From the NCBI GenBank assembly GCA_018228645.1, contig CP073693.1, forward strand, positions 620,001 to 684,000: a stretch of DNA of 64,000 nt, read 5' to 3'. This DNA is from Clostridiaceae bacterium Marseille-Q4143 (GTDB lineage Bacteria; Bacillota; Clostridia; Lachnospirales; Lachnospiraceae). This document shows positions 15,978 to 25,566 of this stretch, piece by piece. Position numbers and translations under genes: made by a program. The stretch's first letter is position 1; every line of letters starts with the position of its first letter. The notes beneath the pieces were generated by a model that was given only the letters and a program-made list of their open reading frames with translations, did not search any database and was not told where the DNA came from.

Positions 15978-17333
15978 TCAGCTTTTTTTGCCAATTTTAG
16001 AGATGATTTTCCGGTTAATATGCACCATGAAAATTACGGACATTGCAAAGGAAACAAGTTCTGCGATGGGGAATGCCCACCACACCAGTTCCACTCTTCC
16101 AGTCTGTGCCAGAAGGAATGCTGCCGGAAGCAATACTACCAGCTGTCTTGCCACAGATACATACATACTGTAGATAGATTTGCCAAGTGCCTGAAATGCA
16201 CCACTTGCTGCTACACCGAAGCTTGCCAGCACAAAACTCAGGCTGATAATCCGAAGGGCCGGAATACCAAGAGCCAGCATCGTCTCGGATGCATCAAACA
16301 TGAGCAGAAGCTGTCTCGGTAACAACTGAAAGGCAGCCAGTCCAAGCAGCATGACAACTACTGCATAAGTCACAACATGACGAATGGCACTTACCACACG
16401 TTCTCTGTTCTGTGCACCGTAATTATAAGCAATAATTGGAGTGACTCCGTTGTTCAGTCCGAATACCGGCATAAAGACAAAACTCTGCAGTTTGAAGTAC
16501 ACGCCGAAGACTGCTGTTGCTGTAGACGAAAACGCAATGAGAATCCGGTTCATACCATAATTCATGGCTGAGCCAATTGCCTGCATGACGATAGCCGGCA
16601 GCCCGATCTCATAGATCTGTCCAATGATCTCCGGATTCGGACGGAAACCTTTCATCTGAATCCGTACTTCTTTATTTTTCAAATGATTCAAACTCACAGC
16701 CAGCACTGCTGCCACCATCTGTCCTGCAACTGTTGCTGCGGCGGCTCCGGCCACTCCCATACGCGGCAGACCAAACATACCAAAAATGAGGATCGGGTCC
16801 AGAATAATATTGGTAAGCGCTCCTACGCCCTGCGTACACATGGTATACACCGTCTTTCCTGTTGCCTGAAGCAGACGTTCAAACATAATCTGGATAAAGA
16901 CACCAAAAGACAGACAACAGCAGATGGAAATATACTGTCGGCCGTACTGCACGATTTCTTCGATATCTGTCTGGCTTCTGTAAAACGGCTCTGCCAGGAA
17001 CAGTCCTACCAATAAAAATACCAGGTAACTCATGATTGCCAGAAAAACAGCATTTTCTGCAATCTTATTTACCTTTTCATAATCTTTCGCCCCAAGATAA
17101 CGAGCCAGCAGTGCATTGACACCCACTGCCGTTCCTACACTGACTGCAATCATCAGATTTTGAATTGGAAATGCCATGGACACTGCAGTCAGGGCATATT
17201 CATCAATCCGTGCCACAAAAACACTGTCCACCACATTATATAATGCCTGCACCAGCATGGATATCATAATGGGCAAGGACATCGTAACAATCAGCTTTCC
17301 TATGGGCATGACGCCCATCTTATTTTCTTCCAT
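15978..17333 (-). CDS. MATE-family multidrug/cation efflux transporter
   Basis: 451 aa, twelve hydrophobic segments in two MatE halves (about 10-220 and 230-440). Marks of the family include PIMISMLVQALYNVVDSVFV at the start of the first half and GLPAIVMQAIGSAMNYGMNR at the start of the second, plus the NNGVTPIIAYNYGA motif. It would export organic cations using Na+ or H+. Substrate cannot be told from sequence. Its ATG overlaps the truA stop (TAATG), so it is coupled to truA translation. Confidence 0.9.
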   Translation of the reverse strand: MEENKMGVMPIGKLIVTMSLPIMISMLVQALYNVVDSVFVARIDEYALTAVSMAFPIQNLMIAVSVGTAVGVNALLARYLGAKDYEKVNKIAENAVFLAIMSYLVFLLVGLFLAEPFYRSQTDIEEIVQYGRQYISICCCLSFGVFIQIMFERLLQATGKTVYTMCTQGVGALTNIILDPILIFGMFGLPRMGVAGAAAATVAGQMVAAVLAVSLNHLKNKEVRIQMKGFRPNPEIIGQIYEIGLPAIVMQAIGSAMNYGMNRILIAFSSTATAVFGVYFKLQSFVFMPVFGLNNGVTPIIAYNYGAQNRERVVSAIRHVVTYAVVVMLLGLAAFQLLPRQLLLMFDASETMLALGIPALRIISLSFVLASFGVAASGAFQALGKSIYSMYVSVARQLVVLLPAAFLLAQTGRVELVWWAFPIAELVSFAMSVIFMVHINRKIISKIGKKS

Positions 17334-18082
17334 TATTCTTTTTCTCCCTTAAAATGTATCTCCATAAGCGTCAGACCTTTGGCCGGCGCCGTCGGTCCTG
17401 CCAGCTTCCGGTCACGGCCTTCCAGAATTTCAGTCATCCGCTCCGGCTCCCATTCGCCCATACCGACTTTCATTAGTGTTCCTGCAATAATTCGAACCAT
17501 ATTGTAGAGAAATCCATTTCCCGTAATTCGAATCACAATCAGATCGCCCTCTTTTTCCACAGTTAATTCATAGATAGTTCGAACCGTAGTCTTCACCTGG
17601 GCGCCTGCTGCACAAAAACTCTGAAAATCATGCTCTCCTTCCAGATAACGCGCCGCCTCCTGCATCCGTGCAATATCCAGCGGCCGATACGTAAAATGTG
17701 CATTCAATCGATAGGCAGGAAGCGGGAACTCCCTGTTCAGAATATGGTATTCATAAGTTTTCACTGTTTTTTGGTATCTTGGATGAAAATCCAGAGGCAC
17801 TTCACAGGAATTCTGAATCCGGATATCCTCCGGAAGACGTTGATTCAACGCATAAGAAAATTTATCTGCTGCCATCCTGGCTTCTGTATCAAACACTGCC
17901 ACATTTCCCATGGCATGCACACCGGAATCTGTCCGGCTGGAACCCATTACATGGATTTCTTCCCCTGTCAGACTGCTGATGGCACGGTTCAGCATGGATT
18001 CAATTGTTTCTCCATTATTCTGTACCTGCCATCCCCGGTAATTGGTGCCGTCATAGGCCACCACCAGTTTCACACGTTTCAT
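17333..18082 (-). CDS. truA: tRNA pseudouridine(38-40) synthase
   Basis: 249 aa. It converts uridines 38-40 of the tRNA anticodon arm. The catalytic aspartate is in GSSRTDSGVHAMGNVAVFD (about residue 52); YDGTNYRGWQVQ at the N-terminus and GNGFLYNMVRIIAGTL near residue 190 are also typical. It follows ecfT by 13 bp. In Firmicutes truA usually follows the ecfA1-ecfA2-ecfT genes, as here. Confidence 0.96.
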   Translation of the reverse strand: MKRVKLVVAYDGTNYRGWQVQNNGETIESMLNRAISSLTGEEIHVMGSSRTDSGVHAMGNVAVFDTEARMAADKFSYALNQRLPEDIRIQNSCEVPLDFHPRYQKTVKTYEYHILNREFPLPAYRLNAHFTYRPLDIARMQEAARYLEGEHDFQSFCAAGAQVKTTVRTIYELTVEKEGDLIVIRITGNGFLYNMVRIIAGTLMKVGMGEWEPERMTEILEGRDRKLAGPTAPAKGLTLMEIHFKGEKE

Positions 18083-18095
18083 ACGGATTCCTTTC

Positions 18096-18920
18096 CTATA
18101 TAAACGAAATATAGTGATAGATCAGTCTTCCAAATACCACCATGGCTGCCATGTATGCCCAGACTGCCACATAAGCCATCCTGTCACAGCTCTCATAATG
18201 CAGTGGTTTCATCTTGGTACGCCCATCCCCTCCGTGGTAGCAGCGCGCTTCCATGGCCATGGCAAGATCATTTGCCCGACGGAACGCAGAGATAAACAGC
18301 GGCACAAGCAGAGGAATCATAGCCTTTGCTTTCTGAATCAGACCACCGGATTCAAAATCTGCTCCTCTGGCGATCTGCGCTTTCATAATTTTATCCGTCT
18401 CTTCCAGTAAAATCGGAATAAAACGAAGTGCGATGGACATCATCATAGACACTTCATGCACCGGTACATGCACCTTTTTCAGCGGCCCCAGTAATTTTTC
18501 CAGACCGTCTGTCAGATCATTCGGCGTAGTCGTCAACGTCATAATCGAAGAACCGATGATCAGGTAAATCAGACGAATTGCCATGAAAATGGCCGTTTTC
18601 AGACCTTTATCCGTAATTTTCAAAAATCCGAAATGCCAGAGAACCACGTCTCCATCAATCAGAAACAGGTTAAATACCACTGTAATCATCAGCAACATAA
18701 CAATGGCTTTCAGACCCTTTGTAATAAATTTAAATGGCACTTTGGATGTTTTGATCACAATGGCCAGAAAAATCGTAGCAATTACGTATCCTAAAATTCC
18801 CTTCGCCACAAAAAGGGAAATGACATACAGCATGGTTGCTACCAGCTTCACCCGTGGATCCAGCTGATGGATCACGGATTTTGCCGGATAGTACTGTCCT
18901 AATGTTATATCTCGAATCAT
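18096..18920 (-). CDS. ecfT: ECF transporter transmembrane protein EcfT
   Basis: 274 aa from the ATG at 18920 (GAGGTG site); a longer frame from 18953 overlaps ecfA2 and is not preferred. Five to six membrane helices, with the two coupling motifs AQIARGADF (about 195) and AMEARCYHGG (about 236) that dock into the two ATPases. It is the shared scaffold that pairs with different vitamin-binding S components encoded elsewhere. Confidence 0.95.
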   Translation of the reverse strand: MIRDITLGQYYPAKSVIHQLDPRVKLVATMLYVISLFVAKGILGYVIATIFLAIVIKTSKVPFKFITKGLKAIVMLLMITVVFNLFLIDGDVVLWHFGFLKITDKGLKTAIFMAIRLIYLIIGSSIMTLTTTPNDLTDGLEKLLGPLKKVHVPVHEVSMMMSIALRFIPILLEETDKIMKAQIARGADFESGGLIQKAKAMIPLLVPLFISAFRRANDLAMAMEARCYHGGDGRTKMKPLHYESCDRMAYVAVWAYMAAMVVFGRLIYHYISFI

Positions 18921-18927
18921 ATTATTT

Positions 18928-19779
18928 TCACCTCTGTCGCAGCCATTTTTCAATGGTCTCCGCAGCTTCCTCTACTGTGGTTGCCTCCGTATCCACAGAC
19001 GCACCTTTTTCCTTCAACTCCTGCATGAGATACGTTACCTGCGGCGCCGCAAGTCCGATCTCCTCCAATTCTTTATAATGACGAAACACTTCCTTGGGTG
19101 TCCCGTCAAAACGTACCTCTCCCTGGTTCATAACAATCAGGCGATCCACATATCTGGCCACATCTTCCATACTATGGGAGACCAGAATTACCGTGATTCC
19201 TCTCTCTTTCTGAAGATAACTGATCTGATCCAGAATTTCATCCCGGCCTCTTGGGTCAAGTCCTGCCGTCGGCTCGTCCAGAATCAACACTTCCGGATCC
19301 ATAGCCAGTACACCGGCAATGGCCACACGACGCTTCTGACCGCCGGACAGCTCAAAAGGAGAACATTTATCATATTCTTCTCCCATGCCAACCATACGGA
19401 GGGCTTTCTTCGCCCGTTCCTCAGCCTCTTCTTTACTGCACCCCAAATTCTTCGGACCAAAGCACACATCCGTCAGTACATCGATCTCAAAGAGCTGATG
19501 CTCCGGGTACTGGAACACCAGTCCGACTTTGCTGCGCAGTTCCTTCATGGAAAAATTCTCTCCATAGATATCTTTTCCATTAAAATAAATCTTTCCGCTG
19601 GTCGCCTTTGTCAATCCATTCAAATGTTGTGTCAACGTGGATTTTCCAGAACCGGTGTGGCCAATGAGACCCACAAACTGCCCATCCGGAATTTCCAGAT
19701 TGATATTTTTGAGCGCATGCATCTCATATGCAGTTCCCTCGGAATAGGTATAATTTACATTTTTAATTTTAATTGACAT
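18928..19779 (-). CDS. ecfA2: ECF transporter ATP-binding protein EcfA2
   Basis: 283 aa ABC ATPase. Walker [10 protein letters not shown] (about 40), Q loop [11 protein letters not shown], signature [13 protein letters not shown] (about 141), Walker [14 protein letters not shown] and switch His in SHSMEDV. The PEHQLF sequence at the Q loop is the EcfA2 (CbiO2-like) mark. It overlaps ecfA1 by 25 bp and precedes ecfT by 7 bp, so the three are one operon. Confidence 0.95.
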   Translation of the reverse strand: MSIKIKNVNYTYSEGTAYEMHALKNINLEIPDGQFVGLIGHTGSGKSTLTQHLNGLTKATSGKIYFNGKDIYGENFSMKELRSKVGLVFQYPEHQLFEIDVLTDVCFGPKNLGCSKEEAEERAKKALRMVGMGEEYDKCSPFELSGGQKRRVAIAGVLAMDPEVLILDEPTAGLDPRGRDEILDQISYLQKERGITVILVSHSMEDVARYVDRLIVMNQGEVRFDGTPKEVFRHYKELEEIGLAAPQVTYLMQELKEKGASVDTEATTVEEAAETIEKWLRQR

Positions 19780-20609
19780 AATTCTTCCACCAGTTCCTCA
19801 TTACTCAGAATGCCATCGCGCAGAGGGAATCCTTTCTTCTGCAATTCATATGCAAGCAAGGTTGCCTGCGGTACATCCAGACGAAGCTCTTTCAGCTTCT
19901 CCACCTGTGAGAATACTTCTCTTGGAGTTCCATCCATGACAAGATTTCCGTCATCCATGACAAAGACATGGTCTGCCTCAATGACCTCTTCCATATAGTG
20001 GGTAATGAGTATAACCGTGATGCCTTCTTCCTTATTTAACTTTTTGACGGTCTCTATGACACTCTTTCTGCCGTGGGGGTCCAGCATAGCGGTCGGCTCA
20101 TCCAACACGATACAGCGAGGATGCATGGCCATGACGCCTGCAATTGCCACACGCTGCTTCTGTCCACCAGACAGTTTATTAGGAGAATGTTTTCGGTATT
20201 TATACATACCAACTGCTTTTAAGCTTTCTTCCACCCGCTGCCAGATCTCATCGGTAGGCACGCCCAGATTCTCCGGGCCAAATCCCACGTCTTCTTCTAC
20301 GATTGTTCCTATAATCTGGTTATCCGGATTCTGAAATACCATTCCCGCATTCTGCCGAATGTTCCAAAGTTCACTCTCATCCCTGGTATTCATTCCTTCT
20401 ACCCAGAGCGTTCCCTCTGTCGGGGTCAGCAGGGCATTGATATGCTTCGCAAACGTGGATTTACCGGAACCGTTATGGCCCAGTACCGCGATGAACTGCC
20501 CGGACTGTATTTCCAGATTCACATGGTTTACCGCACGTTTTCTGGACTCTACGTTGCCCTCTTCGTCCATACTCTCATAATCAAATGTTACGTTCTCTGC
20601 CCTGATCAT
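19755..20609 (-). CDS. ecfA1: ECF transporter ATP-binding protein EcfA1
   Basis: 284 aa from ATG 20609 (GGGAGG, four bases upstream); an in-frame TTG four codons earlier overlaps that ribosome site. Walker [11 protein letters not shown] loop VFQNPDNQI (EcfA1 type), signature [13 protein letters not shown], Walker [14 protein letters not shown], switch THYMEEV. It has the family's acidic insertion ([18 protein letters not shown]) before the first strand. Pairs with EcfA2 to power vitamin uptake. First gene of the operon. Confidence 0.95.
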   Translation of the reverse strand: MIRAENVTFDYESMDEEGNVESRKRAVNHVNLEIQSGQFIAVLGHNGSGKSTFAKHINALLTPTEGTLWVEGMNTRDESELWNIRQNAGMVFQNPDNQIIGTIVEEDVGFGPENLGVPTDEIWQRVEESLKAVGMYKYRKHSPNKLSGGQKQRVAIAGVMAMHPRCIVLDEPTAMLDPHGRKSVIETVKKLNKEEGITVILITHYMEEVIEADHVFVMDDGNLVMDGTPREVFSQVEKLKELRLDVPQATLLAYELQKKGFPLRDGILSNEELVEELCQLKLKM

Positions 20610-20671
20610 ACTGCCTCCCAATAAAATTCTTCTTTTGCGCTCATTACATTATATCAAGAAACCTTGAAAAT

Positions 20672-21274
20672 TCAAGAAAAATTCTGATTCTCCCACCAAA
20701 AATGCGCAAGATCCTGCCACTTTTCCTTTTGTCCGCCAGGGACTTTGATAAGCAGGGTTTCTGCCAGTTTCACAGAAGCTTTGTTTTCTTTCTCCGCAAA
20801 GAGATGCACTTCCTCCAGATCCAGCACGTTAAATGCATAGCGCAGCACCGTCTCCGCTACTTCTTTTCCATATCCATTTCCCTGGCATTCGGGGGCGATC
20901 ATATATCCCATCTCAATCTGCCCGGCCAGCCGTTCTGATAGGAAGAGTCCTACCCGGCCAATGACACGTTCCTGTCCGTAAGCATCCTTTTCCAGCACCG
21001 TCCACAGGCCAAAGTCATAAAAGGCATACATATGCCTTACATAAGCTTTTGTATAGACTATTTCCTCTTCCAGTGTCGGCTGCATGGGCGCAATATATTT
21101 TCTCACAGCCTGATCTGTCCCGATCCGATATAATTCCGAAATATCCGAATCAATGGTTTCTCTGATCAGCAGCTGGTCAGTTCTTGCGATCTCCACCGGA
21201 ATTCCCGCTTTTCGAAGTGCATCTCTTTTTTCAAATTCCGGGTCCAGTTCCCAGTCGCTCTCATTTTCCTTCAT
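20672..21274 (-). CDS. GNAT-family N-acetyltransferase
   Basis: 200 aa. An N-terminal extension of about 35 charged residues precedes a RimJ/RimL-like GNAT fold: LLIRETIDSDISELYRI, VIGRVGLFLSE, and the acetyl-CoA-binding motif GYMIAPECQGNGYGKEVAE (about 122-140), then LFAEKENKASVKLAETL. The substrate is unknown; N-terminal amines or small molecules are both possible. It stands alone, upstream of the ecf operon on the same strand (62-bp gap). Confidence 0.8.
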   Translation of the reverse strand: MKENESDWELDPEFEKRDALRKAGIPVEIARTDQLLIRETIDSDISELYRIGTDQAVRKYIAPMQPTLEEEIVYTKAYVRHMYAFYDFGLWTVLEKDAYGQERVIGRVGLFLSERLAGQIEMGYMIAPECQGNGYGKEVAETVLRYAFNVLDLEEVHLFAEKENKASVKLAETLLIKVPGGQKEKWQDLAHFWWENQNFS

Positions 21275-21379
21275 ATCTGTCCTTTACCTTCCGCTCAAAA
21301 TCCGTTACAATAATACTAAATGAACCCGTGAGGATTTTCAATCCGCCGGAGACTATTTATTTTAAAGGAGATTTTTCAT

Positions 21380-21901
21380 ATGGCACAGAATCCTGTTATT
21401 ACCATCGAAATGGAAAATGGTGATATCATCAAAGCAGAACTTTATCCGGAGATCGCTCCGAACACCGTGAATAACTTTATCAGCCTGGTAAACAAAGGCT
21501 TCTACAACGGTCTGATTTTCCATCGCGTCATCGAAGGCTTCATGATCCAGGGCGGATGCCCGGACGGAACCGGCATGGGTGGTCCTGGATACTCCATTAA
21601 AGGAGAGTTCAACCAGAACCGTTTTAAAAATGATCTGAAACACAGCGCAGGCGTCCTTTCCATGGCAAGAGCCATGCATCCGGACAGTGCAGGAAGCCAG
21701 TTCTTCATCATGCACAAAGATGCTCCTCATCTGGACGGCGCATACGCTGCTTTCGGTAAGGTAACCGAGGGCATGGATGTGGTAAATAAGATCGCAGAAT
21801 GCGATACAGATTTCCGTGATCGTCCGATTGTTCCTCAGGTGATGAAAACTGTCACCGTGGAGACATTTGGCGTGGATTATCCGGAACCGGAGACAAAATA
21901 A
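21380..21901 (+). CDS. Cyclophilin-type peptidyl-prolyl isomerase
   Basis: 173 aa, no signal peptide, so cytoplasmic. It has GFYNGLIFHRVIEGFMIQGG (catalytic Arg, about residue 54), GPGYSIKGEF, the DSAGSQFFIM block (about 112) and HLDGAYAAFGKVTEGMDVV. It speeds cis-trans isomerisation of proline peptide bonds during folding. Plus-strand gene among minus-strand neighbours, with its own AAAGGAG site and terminator, so a single-gene unit. Confidence 0.93.
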   Translation: MAQNPVITIEMENGDIIKAELYPEIAPNTVNNFISLVNKGFYNGLIFHRVIEGFMIQGGCPDGTGMGGPGYSIKGEFNQNRFKNDLKHSAGVLSMARAMHPDSAGSQFFIMHKDAPHLDGAYAAFGKVTEGMDVVNKIAECDTDFRDRPIVPQVMKTVTVETFGVDYPEPETK

Positions 21902-21911
21902 TCATGTTTTC

Positions 21912-21950
21912 AAAAAGGCGATTTCCTCTTATCGGGGAAACCGCCTTTTT
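21912..21950. terminator. Terminator between the cyclophilin and amidohydrolase genes
   Basis: AAAAAGGCGATTTCC pairs with GGGAAACCGCCTTTTT across an 8-nt loop. A/T runs on both sides let it serve both convergent genes. Confidence 0.85.
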
Positions 21951-21959
21951 TATGTTCTA

Positions 21960-23225
21960 TTAAGCTTTCAGCAGTTCTGCTGTCACGCCGCAGAACGCTT
22001 TCACGCCATTTACCAGTGCTTCTTCCTGAAAATCAAACCGGTCATTGTGAAGAGGTGCTGAGCATCTGCTCACATTCAGGAAATAACAAGCCTGTCCGCC
22101 ATGGGATCTCACCGCTTCCGACATACAGGAAAAATCTTCACTCACATTAGAGAAGGCTTCCGGGTCGCGCCATACCGGAATCTTCAGCTGCTCAGCACAT
22201 ACCTGTTCCAATCGTTCGTTCAGCTCCGGTGAATTACTGCTGCTCAGTGCTGTACCCATGAGATGTGTCTCTACCGTACAACCATGCATTTCCGCTGCAC
22301 ACTTGACAATTCGCTCTGCATAGGTCTGCATATACTGATTGGCTTCCGACGTCTTTCCCCTTACTTCCAATTCCATGTGAGCAGCATCACAGATAATATT
22401 TCGCCCGCTTCCCGCAACCAGCTTTCCTACATTGATTCTCGTATCCGCCTTCCCATGTCGTGGAATGGCCTGTAAATTCAATACTGCAGTCGCTGCTGCC
22501 AGCAATGCATTATTTCCCTGTTCTGGCGCTGCCGCCGCATGGGATGCTTTCCCATGAAAATCCACATCCAGCTTTGTGGTAGCCAGTCCATGACCCGCTG
22601 TTATACAGATACCACACGGATGCTGCTCAGACCCTCCATACATATGAGCGGCAAGTAGAAAGTCGACATCCTCCAGGTGACCATTCTCCACAATTGCCCG
22701 GGCTCCTCGAACACCTTCCTCTGCTGGCTGGAAAATAAACTTTATCGTTCCGTGAAGCTGTTCTCTCATCTGACACAATAGTTTCGCAGTACCTAAACCT
22801 ACGGTGATATGCCCATCATGTCCGCAGGCATGCATATACCCCGCGTGCTCAGATCGAAAGCCCTCCTGAGCAGGAAAATGATCCAGTTCTTCACACTCCC
22901 TTACAGGAAGTGCATCTATGTCAAATCGCAACGCTACCGTGGGACCCATTCCACAATGCAGCATACCGATCACACCTGTCATGCCACCGCCTTCCGGTAC
23001 CCCCATACGCGCTTCTGCTTTACATACCTGTTGATCCGTCAGCACCTCATCGCAGCCATATAGATGTAATAAATCCGCAATTCTGCCAGATGTCCGAAAT
23101 TCCATCCAGCCCGGTTCCGGATGCCGATGAAAGTCTCGCCGAAGTTCTGACAATTCTGATGCGGAAGCTTCTGCATATTCCGTTATTTTCTGCCAAATCC
23201 GGTTTTTTTCTGTATCATCCATCAT
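21960..23225 (-). CDS. M20-family amidohydrolase
   Basis: 421 aa. Metal-binding residues lie in MHACGHDGHITVGLGTAKLL (about 135-155) and FQPAEEGVRGARAIVENG (catalytic Glu pair about 169-170), with a dimerisation domain from about 220. It resembles the AbgA / IAA-amino-acid hydrolase branch (DFHRHPEPGWMEFRTS), which cleaves N-acyl or amide-linked amino acids such as p-aminobenzoyl-glutamate; the exact substrate cannot be told. It starts 3 bp after the aminotransferase stop, so the two are one operon and may share an amino-acid salvage role. Confidence 0.85.
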   Translation of the reverse strand: MMDDTEKNRIWQKITEYAEASASELSELRRDFHRHPEPGWMEFRTSGRIADLLHLYGCDEVLTDQQVCKAEARMGVPEGGGMTGVIGMLHCGMGPTVALRFDIDALPVRECEELDHFPAQEGFRSEHAGYMHACGHDGHITVGLGTAKLLCQMREQLHGTIKFIFQPAEEGVRGARAIVENGHLEDVDFLLAAHMYGGSEQHPCGICITAGHGLATTKLDVDFHGKASHAAAAPEQGNNALLAAATAVLNLQAIPRHGKADTRINVGKLVAGSGRNIICDAAHMELEVRGKTSEANQYMQTYAERIVKCAAEMHGCTVETHLMGTALSSSNSPELNERLEQVCAEQLKIPVWRDPEAFSNVSEDFSCMSEAVRSHGGQACYFLNVSRCSAPLHNDRFDFQEEALVNGVKAFCGVTAELLKA

Positions 23226-23228
23226 TCT

Positions 23229-24425
23229 CTAATTTTCTGCCTTCAGTTCTTCCATAATCGCCTTAAATACCGGCAGGGAATCCAGAATTGTCTTCTCTGC
23301 CACACAGTAAGAGATTCTTACATACCCGGGGCATCCGAAGCTGTCACTGGGAACTACCAGTACATCATGCTTCTTTGCACGCTCAGAGAACTCTCCTGCA
23401 TCTCCGCTCTTCTCCGGAGATTTCACAAAAAGATAGAATGCTCCCTGAGGCCGTACGCAGTCATAGCCGAGCCTTGTCAAACCATTGTAAAGAAGATCTT
23501 TATTTCGAGCATAAGCCTCAATATCACTTGGTACATCCGCACACATGGCAACCGCTTTCTGGAACAACACCGGCGCACATACAAAGCCCAGCGCACGTCC
23601 TGCACCATTTACTGCAGCCATCACACGTTTGGAATCTGCCATCTCATCCGGCACGATGATATAACCAATGCGCTCACCCGGTAAAGACAGGGATTTGCTG
23701 TAAGAATAACATACAAATGTGTCATTATAATATTTCGGAATATATGGTACATTCAGTCCATCATACACAATCTCACGATAAGGTTCATCGGCAATCAGAT
23801 AAATAGTATGTCCATACTCTTTTTCTTTCTTACAAAGCACTTTAGACAATTTGATAATCGTATCCTCCGAATAAACGACGCCGCTTGGATTATTCGGAGA
23901 ATTAATAATAATGCCCTTCGTCTTCGGGCTCAAAAGTTTCTCAAAAGCTTCAAAATCTATCTGAAAACTCTCTGTATCAGCCGGAGTAATGAACAGCTTT
24001 GCCCCTGCATTTTCCACCCAAACCGTGTATTCCGGGAAGAACGGTGCAAAGGTGATAAACTCATCCCCTGGATTGGTGATGGCATGAATGCTGATATTGA
24101 GAGAGGCCGCAGCACCCACTGTCATATAGAAATTATCCCCGCTGAAATGGGTTTCAAATCTGCGGTTTACAGATTCTGCCAGCATCTGCTTTGCTTTTGG
24201 ATCACCGGATGCCGGAGAATAGCTGTGCAGCACCTCTGCTGGTTCTTCCAGAAGCTTCAGTAATGCATCTTTTACCTCATGGGGTGCCGGAATGCTGGGA
24301 TTTCCCAGACTGAAATCATATACCTTGTCCTCTCCTACAACTTTTTTTCTCTCCAGGCCATAAGCAAAGAGCTCACGAATAACGGAGCTCTTACTTCCAA
24401 GGCCATACATGGTCTCGTTTATCAT
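23229..24425 (-). CDS. PLP-dependent class I/II aminotransferase
   Basis: 398 aa. Marks include FSLGNPSIPAPHEVKDAL, NSPNNPSGVVYSE (about 184), DEPYREIVYDG, and the cofactor lysine in SYSKSLSLPGERIGYI (about 243). It is an aspartate/aromatic-type aminotransferase of the pyridoxamine-linked fold I; the substrate is not clear from sequence. It lies 5 bp after the PH-domain gene and just before the amidohydrolase. Confidence 0.9.
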   Translation of the reverse strand: MINETMYGLGSKSSVIRELFAYGLERKKVVGEDKVYDFSLGNPSIPAPHEVKDALLKLLEEPAEVLHSYSPASGDPKAKQMLAESVNRRFETHFSGDNFYMTVGAAASLNISIHAITNPGDEFITFAPFFPEYTVWVENAGAKLFITPADTESFQIDFEAFEKLLSPKTKGIIINSPNNPSGVVYSEDTIIKLSKVLCKKEKEYGHTIYLIADEPYREIVYDGLNVPYIPKYYNDTFVCYSYSKSLSLPGERIGYIIVPDEMADSKRVMAAVNGAGRALGFVCAPVLFQKAVAMCADVPSDIEAYARNKDLLYNGLTRLGYDCVRPQGAFYLFVKSPEKSGDAGEFSERAKKHDVLVVPSDSFGCPGYVRISYCVAEKTILDSLPVFKAIMEELKAEN

Positions 24426-24430
24426 TTTGA

Positions 24431-24832
24431 TTAATCCTCCTCATGATCGTGATCACAGTCACAGTCGCAATCACAATCATCATCCACTGTCATATATTCG
24501 CGGGAAGATACACGTTTTTTCACACGTTCTTTTTCTACCGCCTCTGAAATCAGTTCTTTGACCCGTCTGGAGTCCTTTACATTTTTAATGCACAGTTTTG
24601 GGGTAGATTTATCTACCGTATCGCAGGTAATGGTTCCCAGTCCAAACAGTCTCTGTACGAAAGACCGCTCCAGTGTCAGATCCATAATACGGTACAGCCG
24701 GATCTCCTCCTCTTTTTTAGAAAAAACTCCGGATTCTACAATAAATTTTTCCGACGTACAAATGTATTTTGTAAATGTCCACGGAAGTCCAAAAAATGTC
24801 CATCTTTTCCGATCGCTCCAAAGAATATCCAT
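24431..24832 (-). CDS. PH-domain (YdbS-like) protein with Cys/Asp/His tail
   Basis: 133 aa from ATG 24832 (AAAGGCAGG site); the ATG at 24865 lacks a clear site. The body (about 15-105) is a bacterial PH fold of the YdbS/bPH2 kind: SEKFIVESGVFSKKEEEIRL, YRIMDLTLERSFVQRLFGLG, TVDKSTPKLCIKNVKD. No membrane helix is seen, unlike most YdbS proteins. The last 17 residues read DDDCDCDCDCDHDHEED, coded by a short tandem repeat of GAYTGY. The alternating Asp-Cys-Asp-His tail looks able to bind metal. Function unknown. Confidence 0.7.
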   Translation of the reverse strand: MDILWSDRKRWTFFGLPWTFTKYICTSEKFIVESGVFSKKEEEIRLYRIMDLTLERSFVQRLFGLGTITCDTVDKSTPKLCIKNVKDSRRVKELISEAVEKERVKKRVSSREYMTVDDDCDCDCDCDHDHEED

Positions 24833-24909
24833 ATGAGATACCTGCCTTTCCCTGTTTGTATCCATTATAGAAGATTTCTACTTAGATGGCAATTCCTGTA
24901 TCATAAAAA

Positions 24910-24935
24910 AACCGCAGGAATTTGTTCCTGCGGTT
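24910..24935 (-). terminator. Terminator of the alpha ribosomal operon (after rplQ)
   Basis: Perfect 11-bp stem AACCGCAGGAA / TTCCTGCGGTT with a 4-nt loop, and a run of seven T on the minus strand, 20 bp after rplQ. Confidence 0.92.
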
Positions 24936-24954
24936 CAAAAGGTTTAAACTTAAA

Positions 24955-25479
24955 TTAAACGAGCTCCAGAAGAACTTCCATAGCTGCGTCACCTTTTCTC
25001 TGGCCGATTTTAACGATACGGGTATATCCGCCGTTTCTTCCAGCGTATTTCGGTGCGATCTCATCGAAGATCTTAGCAACCATATCTACTTCTTTGGTCT
25101 TTTTGCTTCCCTCTACCGGAGTTTTAACGGTGTAGAGAACTTTCAGCATCTGTCTTCTTGCATGAAGTCTGGACGGAAGATCTTTTTTGATCTCTTTCTC
25201 AACTTCATCATAAACAGTTACTTTCTTTCCATCAACAACTTCTTTGACTCTCTTACCATCTTTGTCTTTACGAGCAACTTTAGCGGTAACTTTTACAGTC
25301 TCGAAATTATCTTTCTCTTTTACGCCAAGAGCGATCAGACCTTCAGCGATCTTGCGGATCTCTTTAGCCTTAGCCTCAGTAGTAACGATTTTGCCATTAG
25401 CCAGCAGTGCAGTTACCTGACCTCTGAGTAATGCTTTTCTCTGTGCAGCAGTTCTGCTGAGTTTTCTATATTTTGCCAT
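24955..25479 (-). CDS. rplQ: 50S ribosomal protein L17 (long form)
   Basis: 174 aa from ATG 25479 (TGGAGG site). N-terminal YRKLSRTAAQRKALLRGQVT and C-terminal GRNGGYTRIVKIGQRKGDAA are standard. Between them an extra lysine-rich stretch of about 50 residues (about 68-120) makes the protein longer than the usual 113-130; long forms like this are common in Lachnospiraceae. Last gene of the alpha operon, with an unusual 134-bp spacer to rpoA that holds two hairpins. Confidence 0.96.
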   Translation of the reverse strand: MAKYRKLSRTAAQRKALLRGQVTALLANGKIVTTEAKAKEIRKIAEGLIALGVKEKDNFETVKVTAKVARKDKDGKRVKEVVDGKKVTVYDEVEKEIKKDLPSRLHARRQMLKVLYTVKTPVEGSKKTKEVDMVAKIFDEIAPKYAGRNGGYTRIVKIGQRKGDAAMEVLLELV

Positions 25480-25504
25480 TTTTATTTTCCTCCATTTGGT
25501 TGCG

Positions 25505-25541
25505 CCCCTGCACACGCTTCATCGGACTTACTGTCCAGGGG
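25505..25541 (-). promoter_or_regulatory. Hairpin B of the rpoA-rplQ spacer
   Basis: CCCCTG (25505-25510) pairs with CAGGGG (25536-25541). The loop contains TCATCGGACTTACT (25519-25532), identical to the loop of hairpin A exactly 60 bp away. No U-tract follows, so it is not a terminator. It lies 26 bp before the rplQ start. Confidence 0.65.
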
Positions 25542-25566
25542 TCTGGCTTCAACTTACATACATCTA

